A DNA stretch of 64,000 nucleotides, taken from positions 248,001 to 312,000 of the forward strand of contig NZ_SJPS01000003.1 in the NCBI RefSeq assembly GCF_007860015.1, written 5' to 3'. The stretch comes from Bythopirellula polymerisocia. GTDB lineage: Bacteria > Planctomycetota > Planctomycetia > Pirellulales > Lacipirellulaceae. A program made the translations under genes and the position numbers. The notes under the pieces were generated by a model. That model saw only the letters and a list, made by a program, of their open reading frames with translations, did not search any database and was not told where the DNA came from. Of the stretch, positions 57,091 to 64,000 are shown piece after piece (the stretch's first letter is position 1; each line of letters begins with the position of its first letter).

Positions 57091-58146
57091 TCAACTTCTC
57101 CTTGAGGAGTGTTTCATCAAATAGTGCGCGACAAGCCATTCGTTCCCACCGCGATAGCGAAATAGTTCTGAACATGCCAGAAAGAACATCCGCCACTTCT
57201 GCAAGCGCACTTTCGCCGTGGTGCGGTCAGTCTCCTGTGAGAACAGTGGCAGAAGTTCATTGTACGAGGTGTCAAGATTCTTAAGCCATGCCTCACAAGT
57301 CCGGCTATAGTTGATGCCGTTCACATTCCACTGCGACTCGACACTCAAGTGTTCATCATACTCAACCAACAGCGCCACCGAGGGCATAATTCCGCCTGTG
57401 AAAAAGTTTTGGGCCATCCAATCGCTGGAAGAATTCGATTCAAAACAGTAGGGAGTTTCGCGATGACAGAACACATGCACGAAAAGTTTTCCTGCGGGCG
57501 AAAGCCAACTCGCGATCCGTTCTAACAGGAGTGCGTGATTGCGAAAGTGCTCGAACATCTCGACCGAGACAATTCGATCGAACTGATCGGGAGTGTCAAA
57601 TTCAGCCACATTGCAGGTGACAACTTGCAGGTTGGCGAGTCCCCTCGCCTCGCACTGCGCTTCGATGAATTCTCGTTGGCTGTGCGAATTCGATACGGCA
57701 ACGATCTGGGATAGTGGGTAATTCTCTGCGAGCCAGAGCGAAAGTGAGCCCCAACCGCAGCCGAGCTCCAAAATTTTCATTCCATCCTCGATCTCGGCGC
57801 GCTTGCAAGTTAGCTCTAACATGGCCTCTTCGGCCCGGTCGAGCTTGGTCGCTCCCGACTCCCATAACGCACAGCTATATTTCAAGTGCGAACCAAGCAC
57901 TTTACGGAAAAAATCACTGGGCACTTCGTAGTGCTGTTCGTTTGCCTCGCTCGCAGCTTCGAGTAAGGGTCCATTTCGCATCCGCTCGGCAAACTCGCGA
58001 TTGGCACTCTCCGCTGAGGAAGAATCCTCGACACTCACTTGGAGACGCTTTTTCAATAACCCGCGAATACCCAGTCGCAGTAACCAGTCTGGCAGCCAAC
58101 CAGCTTCAGCAAGTCGAATCATAAATTGAGTAATTTTCTCCAGCAT
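57091..58146 (-). CDS. CFA-synthase-like SAM methyltransferase
   Basis: A 351-residue S-adenosylmethionine methyltransferase in the cyclopropane-fatty-acid/coclaurine-N-methyltransferase-like branch. The substrate-side motif is EQHYEVPSDFFRKVLGSHLK, with SAM motif I ILELGCGWGSLSLWLAEN and post-motif SVEMFEHFRNHALLLERI. The end WRMFFLACSELFRYRGGNEW is typical of this branch and differs from the true CFA synthase next door. It is the last gene of a five-gene operon, starting 10 bp after the upstream stop. The likely substrate is an unsaturated acyl chain of a phospholipid, by inference from the operon. Confidence 0.9.
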   Translation of the reverse strand: MLEKITQFMIRLAEAGWLPDWLLRLGIRGLLKKRLQVSVEDSSSAESANREFAERMRNGPLLEAASEANEQHYEVPSDFFRKVLGSHLKYSCALWESGATKLDRAEEAMLELTCKRAEIEDGMKILELGCGWGSLSLWLAENYPLSQIVAVSNSHSQREFIEAQCEARGLANLQVVTCNVAEFDTPDQFDRIVSVEMFEHFRNHALLLERIASWLSPAGKLFVHVFCHRETPYCFESNSSSDWMAQNFFTGGIMPSVALLVEYDEHLSVESQWNVNGINYSRTCEAWLKNLDTSYNELLPLFSQETDRTTAKVRLQKWRMFFLACSELFRYRGGNEWLVAHYLMKHSSRRS

Positions 58147-58156
58147 GAATGGTCTC

Positions 58157-59470
58157 TCAATCCATAGATTTGATTAGCAGTATCTGTTTGAGCCCGGTCA
58201 TCTCTTCACGAAAACCCGCCTCGCAGTAGCTAAAGTAATAATGCCACATGAGGATGAACTGCTCAGACATTCCCAGGTTCTTGATACTTTCGCAATTTTC
58301 TGTAAATCGCTGGTGCCATCGAGCAAGTGTTTCGGCGTAGTGCCCACCAAATTCATCGAGGGCAACCACTCTGAGCTTAGTGCGACCAGCAACGTTTTCC
58401 GACAAAGTAGTGACTGAAGGCAAACATCCACCGGGAAAAATGTACTTCTGAATAAAGTCAACTGAGTGCAAATACCGTTGCTCACGCTCTTCAGGAATGG
58501 TAATGGTCTGCAAGGCAAACCGACCGCCCTTTCGAAGCAATGAGTCACACTTTGCGAAATAAGTACCTAAGTAGTTGTGCCCGACAGCTTCGATCATTTC
58601 GACAGAAACGAGCTTGTCGTATTGCCCACTCAGTTCTCGATAATCCTGCTGGAGCACCTGAATACGATCTGCAAGTCCTGCCTCCAAGACTTTCCTGCTG
58701 GCATACTCGTACTGAGCCGGAGAGATTGTCGTTGTCGTAACGCGGCACCCGTACTCCCTCGCTGCATAAAGTGCCAGCCCTCCCCAGCCCGTGCCGATCT
58801 CAAGCAAATGATCGTGAGCAGACAGTTCCAGCAACTGGCACAATCGTCTAAATTTTGCCTGGGATGCCTCCTCAAGCGACACATCAGGAAGGTCAAAAAT
58901 CGCGGCAGAATACGACATAGTAGGATCAAGAAATGCAGCAAAGAATTCATCGCTTAGGTCGTAGTGTGCTGTAATATTGCGTTGGCTTCCCCGCTTCGTA
59001 TTACGTCTGAGCCAATGAATCCAACGCCACAATGGCTTTAAAAGCCGAGCACTCCCCAGGTCTAAGCCAGTCAACACATGTGCATTTCGAGCCATTACGC
59101 GCATCACCATGGTCAGATCTGGTGAATCCCAATACCCTCGCATAAATGCCTCGGCTGCCCCCATGCTTCCTCCCCAAGCAACACTCCGGTAAAAGCGAGG
59201 ATCCTTGACTTGGATAACGCCCGACAACTCACAAGGCGAATCATGCCCTAGTGCAACGATTCCTGTGCTGTCTTCCAAGAGCAAACTGCCGTGCTCAATG
59301 TGCAGTAATCTCTCAACAAGGAGCTCACGACACCATTGCTCAATTAGCGTGAATGGTTTGCGATTGCTTGCGAGCCTGGTACCTGTAGCTTCTTGAACTA
59401 CCTGACGAGGTTGTCTGCTGGAGTGGTGCGTTTGTTTGGGTGAGGATAAAAGGGGCATCGTTTCCACCAT
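58157..59470 (-). CDS. Cyclopropane-fatty-acyl-phospholipid synthase
   Basis: A 437-residue enzyme that methylenates or methylates double bonds of membrane phospholipid acyl chains using SAM. It has RNITAHYDLSDEFFAAFLDP, SAM motif I HLLEIGTGWGGLALYAAREY, SVEMIEAVGHNYLGTYF, and SVDFIQKYIFPGGCLPSVTT, which contains conserved active-site residues, plus the terminal FILMWHYYFSYCEAGFREEM. The chosen ATG at 59470 overlaps the DUF1365 stop by 73 bp; an ATG at 59458 with GGTGG upstream is also possible. Overlap shows translational coupling. Confidence 0.95.
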   Translation of the reverse strand: MVETMPLLSSPKQTHHSSRQPRQVVQEATGTRLASNRKPFTLIEQWCRELLVERLLHIEHGSLLLEDSTGIVALGHDSPCELSGVIQVKDPRFYRSVAWGGSMGAAEAFMRGYWDSPDLTMVMRVMARNAHVLTGLDLGSARLLKPLWRWIHWLRRNTKRGSQRNITAHYDLSDEFFAAFLDPTMSYSAAIFDLPDVSLEEASQAKFRRLCQLLELSAHDHLLEIGTGWGGLALYAAREYGCRVTTTTISPAQYEYASRKVLEAGLADRIQVLQQDYRELSGQYDKLVSVEMIEAVGHNYLGTYFAKCDSLLRKGGRFALQTITIPEEREQRYLHSVDFIQKYIFPGGCLPSVTTLSENVAGRTKLRVVALDEFGGHYAETLARWHQRFTENCESIKNLGMSEQFILMWHYYFSYCEAGFREEMTGLKQILLIKSMD

Positions 59471-60174
59471 AATTTCAAGGCTTGCCAATAAATATTCGCC
59501 ACTATCCGGGCGGTTGACCAGGGACTGCGCCAAAGAGCTCTTGCAATCTCTCGGTCAGTGAACCCTCTCCGGGAAAGTTCCAAATGTGCTGTAAATAGAT
59601 GTTCGTGAGACTGAACCGACTTGATATTCACGAGGAGTGAATCACCTGGCGCAGTACAGTGCCATTGGTAATGCATTGTCATGTCCATGAATGGGGAGAC
59701 GTGGAATTCCTTGGGCTGTTCACAATCGATCGCCTCTCGACCCCTTCCCTCTTCTGGTTTCAGCAAGTAGCGATAGGTTTCTCGCCAGGGGGTGTTGGAA
59801 ACTTCGGCTACAATCCCTTCGATTGCCGTCGCTTCCGCATTAAATAAGTAGTACATATTGATCGGACTGAAGTAATATCCCCAACTTCGAAGCAGAGTCA
59901 ACAATCGGATTGGCCCCAGTACTTCTTGACCAGTTTTTGAATGATACCAACTGCGAATGTCCTGATCGAGACTACCGACCTCGGTTCTAGTGTGATCTTT
60001 TTCCAGGAAACTTGCTGGCCCCCAGCGGTTGCCGGTGAACAGATTGAGGCTTTTGCGCAGCGCAGGGACCTCGGACAGATCCAAAAAAGCCATCGTAACG
60101 GGATAACGAAACGAGTGCTTTATCGGACTGGTTCGAATGTGCGTAACAAATCCTTGGTACAAGCTGCTGTGCAT
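59398..60174 (-). CDS. DUF1365 protein
   Basis: A 258-residue DUF1365 protein. Family features: the start SLYQGFVTHIRTSPIKHSFR, the block RLLTLLRSWGYYFSPINMYY, VAEVSNTPWRETYRYLL, and KEFHVSPFMDMTMHYQWHC. Its biochemical role is unknown, but it nearly always sits between a COG2907 flavoprotein and a CFA synthase in bacteria. TGGAAGC precedes the ATG at 60174, which overlaps the upstream gene by 55 bp; the longer frame adds 30 unrelated residues. Confidence 0.94.
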   Translation of the reverse strand: MHSSLYQGFVTHIRTSPIKHSFRYPVTMAFLDLSEVPALRKSLNLFTGNRWGPASFLEKDHTRTEVGSLDQDIRSWYHSKTGQEVLGPIRLLTLLRSWGYYFSPINMYYLFNAEATAIEGIVAEVSNTPWRETYRYLLKPEEGRGREAIDCEQPKEFHVSPFMDMTMHYQWHCTAPGDSLLVNIKSVQSHEHLFTAHLELSRRGFTDREIARALWRSPWSTARIVANIYWQALKLWWKRCPFYPHPNKRTTPADNLVR

Positions 60175-61421
60175 GCTTCCAATCCAATGCCAAACTGATC
60201 TGCGACTGCCAGTGCGCTCACAACTCCATCTTCGTGAAAGCCGTTTCCCCAATATGCCCCGCAAAAGTAGGTGCGTTTTGTGCCGCTGATCTCAGGCAAG
60301 CGGTATTGAGCGGCAATTCCCTCGGCATTAAAGATGGGATGGCTATAAGCGAATTCCCGCAAGAACTTCGACTTGGGAATTCTCCTATGGGGATTCAGTG
60401 TCAATAGTATTCGCTGCGGTGAGTCAATTCGTTGAAGCCGTGTAAGGTCATAAGTCACACAGGTCCGTTGTGTCTCAGAATCTGAGATGCGATAGTTCCA
60501 GCTTGCCCAGGCAGTCTTTCGCGAAGGGAGCCAACTCACATCAGTATGCAGCACGGCACTGTTTTGTTGGTAGAGAATTGCAGAAAGTATGATTCTTTCG
60601 CGGTCATCCGCATCGGCCAGCAGGTTGAGCGTGGTATCTGCATGCGTCGCCATGACGACGGCGTCAAAAACTTGCTTTTTGTTTGTATCTGTCTCGACCA
60701 CTATCTGATCAAGACCACGAGTCACCGCACGCACAGAGCAACCGAGTCGTATTCGATCTTCCAAACCAGTCGCCAAGGCCCGTATGTATCGACGCGAACC
60801 ACCGGGAATTGTTTGCCAACGCGGTCGATCGCGAATTTGCAGTAGGCCATGATTCTGCATGAATCGCAAAAGAAAATGAGCTGGAAAATCCCGTATTGAT
60901 TCCGTCGGACTAGACCAAATCGCGGCGGTCATCGGCAAAAGGTACTTTTCGCAAAACGCTTCACTGTACTGAGCATCCCGTAAGAACTGGTCAAGCGTAA
61001 TTGAGAAATCTGCCTTCGCTAGGAACTCTTTAGCATCTCGGTTGAATCGCAGAATGTCGACAATCATCCTTAGAAAGGCTGGGCGACAAATATTTCTCGT
61101 CTGGGCGAACATGCCGGAAAGCGAGCTTCCCTGATATTCCCAGCCAGTTCGCTCACAGGTAACACTAAAGCTCATGTCGCTCGGCTGGGAGAAGATGCCG
61201 AGTAGATCCAAGAGTCTCAGAAAGTTGGGATAGGTTCGCTCATTAAACACCATGAAGCCAGTATCCACAGCAAAGGTGCGTCTATCGATCGACACATAGA
61301 CCGTATTGGCGTGCCCTCCCAGAAAATCACTTGCCTCGAGCAGTTGCACTTCATGGCGCGTAGACAGCAGCCGGGCTGCCAACAGCCCGCTAACCCCAGC
61401 ACCAATAACAGCAATTCTCAT
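60120..61421 (-). CDS. COG2907-type FAD oxidoreductase
   Basis: A 433-residue flavoprotein of the amine-oxidase/desaturase-like superfamily. The N-terminal FAD-binding motif is MRIAVIGAGVSGLLAARLLS, then LLEASDFLGGHANTVYV and FAVDTGFMVFNERTYPNFLR. The C-terminal FAD motif is TYFCGAYWGNGFHEDGVVSA. In Rhodobacter-type bacteria a related flavoprotein in a similar cluster acts on methylated fatty acyl chains in the furan fatty acid pathway; whether this one does is inference. It is gene two of the operon, 34 bp after the SRPBCC gene. Confidence 0.93.
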   Translation of the reverse strand: MRIAVIGAGVSGLLAARLLSTRHEVQLLEASDFLGGHANTVYVSIDRRTFAVDTGFMVFNERTYPNFLRLLDLLGIFSQPSDMSFSVTCERTGWEYQGSSLSGMFAQTRNICRPAFLRMIVDILRFNRDAKEFLAKADFSITLDQFLRDAQYSEAFCEKYLLPMTAAIWSSPTESIRDFPAHFLLRFMQNHGLLQIRDRPRWQTIPGGSRRYIRALATGLEDRIRLGCSVRAVTRGLDQIVVETDTNKKQVFDAVVMATHADTTLNLLADADDRERIILSAILYQQNSAVLHTDVSWLPSRKTAWASWNYRISDSETQRTCVTYDLTRLQRIDSPQRILLTLNPHRRIPKSKFLREFAYSHPIFNAEGIAAQYRLPEISGTKRTYFCGAYWGNGFHEDGVVSALAVADQFGIGLEACTAACTKDLLRTFEPVR

Positions 61422-61455
61422 AGACGTGGTTCACCCCAGATTAAGACTTGATCCC

Positions 61456-61923
61456 TTAATGAGATACGAGTTCCGCCGCCGCCGGGATTGTACCGTTTGC
61501 GAAAATATCTTGTAGTACTTTCGTCCGATACGTGAAAATCTTTGTCAAGTCAGGCTTAACAATGAGTTTGTGAACCAGCCCACCTCCAAAAACATTGTAG
61601 TGAACCTCGTCACGACAAATCGTACCGTCACCGTCTTCTTCAAAGGTGTGAAGATGTTCCCAAAAACGATAGGGTCCGCGCATCTGCACATCCGAAAATT
61701 GCAGGGGGGGGTCCCAGCAGTCGATCCGCGATTGCCACTTAAGAGGGATGCCATGCATCCGCAACCGATAGTCGATCAGAGTCCCGACATGCATGTCTAT
61801 CGGAGGAGGTGTTAACACGGAGAAGTTGAGCCAGGATGGGGTCAATCTCTCAAGTTGAAACGCGTCAGAAAAAAAGTCAAAGACTTGATTCTGCGCCGCC
61901 GGCAGTCGCACTTCGCAGGCCAT
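61456..61923 (-). CDS. SRPBCC (START/cyclase-dehydrase-like) protein
   Basis: A 155-residue lipid-pocket-fold protein: VRLPAAQNQVFDFFSDAFQL at the start, then LTPSWLNFSVLTPPPIDMHV, YRFWEHLHTFEEDGDGTICR and a terminal helix (KLIVKPDLTKIFTYRTKVLQ). Such folds bind or present hydrophobic ligands. GGAGGGTATC sits just before the ATG at 61923, 15 codons inside the open frame. It is the first gene of the lipid-modification operon, so the promoter should lie in 61924-62203. Confidence 0.9.
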   Translation of the reverse strand: MACEVRLPAAQNQVFDFFSDAFQLERLTPSWLNFSVLTPPPIDMHVGTLIDYRLRMHGIPLKWQSRIDCWDPPLQFSDVQMRGPYRFWEHLHTFEEDGDGTICRDEVHYNVFGGGLVHKLIVKPDLTKIFTYRTKVLQDIFANGTIPAAAELVSH

Positions 61924-62203
61924 ACGATACCCTCCGCGACCACCACTCTCTCTCGTGAATTGTAACATAATCTAACGGTTTTATTGAATGTAGCAAGATG
62001 TCCAGTGGATATAAATGCGCAGGCTTAGATTGACCGTAACCTGTTTGCTCTATTAACTGACCAAGTTTCAGACCAGGAAATCTGTCAGGTTATCGCCAAC
62101 CTGAGTTCAATCCACTTGAAAGTGCGATATCTGCCATAGACTCGGTCTCTGATGGGAGAGATAATAGAGTCATAGTTACTGTAAAATCTGATCGCCGATC
62201 ATT

Positions 62204-62620
62204 ATGAACCGCTTGCTTGCAATTCTTACCGTGCTCAGTGTCCTTACACATGCTGTGGTAGGGTGCTGCGCACATACGGTTCATTTCGCTGCCTGTCATA
62301 CGCTTTCGACAAACCACGGCAAACATTGCAATCACGAGCCTTCGCATTCGCATCATAATGACTGCGACGACTCGACACCGCCAAGTGATCATGATTCTGG
62401 CGAAGACCACTCTTGTCACCATGCAAAGTGCCAGTGGTTGCCATCTTCGAATAATATCGATCGCGCGGCCGTTTCGCCGTTTAATTGTGATTGCCTTATA
62501 GGTGAGATTGCCACATTGCAGGCAGTTGACATTCTCTCGCGTCGGCCTGCAGACCCCACCCAGTCACCTCCCCGTGTGCCACTGCGCTCGCACCTTGCGC
62601 TAAGCGTTCTCTTGATCTGA
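62204..62620 (+). CDS. His/Cys-rich secreted protein, likely metal-binding
   Basis: A 138-residue protein with a signal peptide (NRLLAILTVLSVLTHAVVGC). It is followed by a region dense in His, Cys and Asp (CCAHTVHFAACH, then HCNHEPSHSHHNDCDD and HDSGEDHSCHHAKC), and a plain C-terminal part. The composition is that of a periplasmic metal-binding or sensing protein. It lies 159 bp upstream of a CusB/CzcB-like adaptor on the same strand, a common arrangement before planctomycete heavy-metal efflux operons. Which metal is bound cannot be said. It could also be a lipoprotein, as the signal ends VVGC. Confidence 0.8.
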   Translation: MNRLLAILTVLSVLTHAVVGCCAHTVHFAACHTLSTNHGKHCNHEPSHSHHNDCDDSTPPSDHDSGEDHSCHHAKCQWLPSSNNIDRAAVSPFNCDCLIGEIATLQAVDILSRRPADPTQSPPRVPLRSHLALSVLLI

Positions 62621-62779
62621 ATCCTGCGACTCTTCCGCATCGCCATGAGGCAATACTTCTATAGTAGCCTGCGGCGAACCACACCTGTCGGTGCTCCGCT
62701 CAGGGTTCCATTAAATCGTTCCTTTAGTCCTCAATAGTCGTATCTACATGGTCACGATTTGAGAGAAGCATACAATCAC

Positions 62780-64000
62780 ATGTCCAAGATCACAAATCGA
62801 AAGCAGAATCACTTAAAGTCCTATTCGCTTGGTCTTCTCCTTATCGGTGTCGCTTTAATCGCTTTCATCAGCCGAGATCAATGGTGGCCAGATTCGGAAC
62901 AATCGGAAAACCATTCTGAGCATCCGACTACCACGCCAGATCATGATGACCATGACCATGCCGGCCACAACAAGGCGACCTCAATCGAATTAAGTGAGAA
63001 TGGCCTCAAAAACATTGGCTTCGAGCCAATCACTGTTGAGCCGACCCGTTATGAGAAGCTGCTCACCCTGCCGGCAATCATAGTCGAACGTCCGGGACGT
63101 TCTCAAATAAACGTCACGGCGCCGCTGACAGGTGTGATCACAAAAATCTATGCAGTCAACGGAGAAGCGATCACGGCCGATCAGCCGCTCTTTGAAATGC
63201 GGCTGACCCATGAGGAACTTGTCGCAGCCCAACGCGACTATCTGCGCACAACCGAAAACCTTGCCGTGGTGAATCGTGAGATTGAGAGATTAGAATCCCT
63301 CGACGCCGGCGTTATTGCGGGGCGCCGTGTACTCGATCAGGAATACGACAAACAGAAGCTTGAGGCGTCGCTTCGAGCCGAATCCCAGGCCATGCTGCTC
63401 CATGGACTCAACCAAGAACAGGTCGATCAGATTCGCAACACGGGACGCCTACTACAGGCGATCACAGTACGAGCTCCAGAGCACGTTCATAGCGAAGGCA
63501 ACTGCGACGATGATCACCCGTTTCAAATTCAACGGCTGAGTGTTACACAGGGGGAACATGTTGATGTCGGTCGAGAATTGGCGACAATCGCCGATCATTG
63601 TGAACTCCACATTGAAGGACTGGCCTTTGAAGATGATGCCCCTTTGATCCGAAAGGCGGCTGAAGAAGGCCGCAAGGTGAAAGCCAGCCTGCTCGCCGAC
63701 GAATCGCCGGGTACTGAAGTCAACGGCCTCGAGGTGATGTACGTCGCAGATCAGATCGACCCTGATACTCGGGCCTTCAAGTTTTATCTGAGACTGCCGA
63801 ACAGAATCGCCCTCGACAAAACTACGCCTGCAGGCAAGCAATTCGTGGAATGGATGTACAAGCCCGGCCAACGCATGCAGATCAAGGTGCCGATCGACTC
63901 CTGGGAAGACCAGTTGGTGTTGCCCACGACCGCCGTGGTTGACGAGGGTGCTGAGGCCTATGTCTACCGGCAGAACGGCGACCATTTTGATCAGGTATCT
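62780..64000 (+). CDS. RND-type heavy-metal efflux periplasmic adaptor, 3' truncated
   Basis: An open frame of 407 codons starts at an ATG at 62780 and runs off the right edge in frame without a stop. One N-terminal membrane anchor (SLGLLLIGVALIAFISRD) is followed by a His-rich linker (DHDDHDHAGHNK). Then comes an adaptor fold: LTLPAIIVERPGRSQINVTA, PLTGVITKIYAVNGEAITAD (lipoyl-like half), a helical hairpin (residues 155-215), a second half with QGEHVDVGRELATIADHCEL, and beta-barrel parts (YVADQIDPDTRAFKFYLRLP). This fits CusB/CzcB-like adaptors linking an RND pump to an outer-membrane duct. The pump gene should follow beyond the window. Confidence 0.92.
   Translation, partial: MSKITNRKQNHLKSYSLGLLLIGVALIAFISRDQWWPDSEQSENHSEHPTTTPDHDDHDHAGHNKATSIELSENGLKNIGFEPITVEPTRYEKLLTLPAIIVERPGRSQINVTAPLTGVITKIYAVNGEAITADQPLFEMRLTHEELVAAQRDYLRTTENLAVVNREIERLESLDAGVIAGRRVLDQEYDKQKLEASLRAESQAMLLHGLNQEQVDQIRNTGRLLQAITVRAPEHVHSEGNCDDDHPFQIQRLSVTQGEHVDVGRELATIADHCELHIEGLAFEDDAPLIRKAAEEGRKVKASLLADESPGTEVNGLEVMYVADQIDPDTRAFKFYLRLPNRIALDKTTPAGKQFVEWMYKPGQRMQIKVPIDSWEDQLVLPTTAVVDEGAEAYVYRQNGDHFDQVS

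Noticed and set aside
54660..61966. Shared GTTACAAT box upstream of the photolyase (54660-54667) and of the SRPBCC operon (61959-61966, minus strand)
   Set aside because: One shared 8-mer between two gaps of about 280 bp is expected by chance, and no spaced -35 element is common to both.

Overview
The window looks like a chromosome segment of a planctomycete of the order Pirellulales. This rests on several lineage markers: two proteins with a prepilin-like GFTLVE N-terminus and the DUF1559 layout, a 1575-residue surface protein with an N-terminal LEDRRLMA motif, Calx-beta and dockerin-like repeats, a PEP-CTERM protein, and a Planctomycete-type cytochrome c. Base composition is moderate. A Bythopirellula/Lacipirellulaceae-like host would fit, but the genus is a guess. 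No phage, transposase, CRISPR array or rRNA was seen.

Region 1-13,200 holds a truncated GAF-domain gene divergent from a TolC-type outer-membrane lipoprotein, a DUF1559 gene, a stand-alone fatty-acyl-AMP ligase fused to an acyl carrier domain, two small envelope proteins, a HerA-like ATPase, a YrhK-like mini-protein, a TerC-family membrane protein and a VTT/DedA-like membrane protein. Region 13,300-32,400 is almost entirely minus-strand: the giant surface protein and a second DUF1559 gene, two overlapping MFS transporters with a type II NADH dehydrogenase, an APC permease, a cytochrome c/LRR protein, a DUF5009-like membrane acyltransferase, a DinG-like helicase and a thiS-thiG pair.

Region 32,700-53,700 is mostly plus-strand: a membrane-anchored alpha/beta hydrolase, a CPA2 antiporter, a MoxR/ChlI-like AAA ATPase, uvrB, the PEP-CTERM protein with an exact internal 238-bp duplication, small unknown proteins, tRNA-Cys with a strong terminator, an MscS-family channel, a second hydrolase, and the sugar-acid genes uxaC and a KDPG aldolase separated by a universal stress protein.

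Region 53,978-61,923 is the most coherent functional block. A class II photolyase and a DUF1295 membrane reductase (plus strand) converge on a tight five-gene minus-strand operon: SRPBCC protein, COG2907 flavoprotein, DUF1365 protein, cyclopropane-fatty-acid synthase and a second CFA-like methyltransferase. This resembles the light/singlet-oxygen-stress lipid-modification genes of other bacteria and is the best candidate for an under-described system here. The window ends with a His/Cys-rich secreted protein directly upstream of a His-rich, truncated CusB/CzcB-like adaptor, probably the start of a heavy-metal efflux operon.

Two copies of a GCTAGC-centred inverted repeat lie in intergenic gaps about 39 kb apart. 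Where the longest open frame began at an unlikely codon, starts were moved to positions with a Shine-Dalgarno sequence or a signal peptide.
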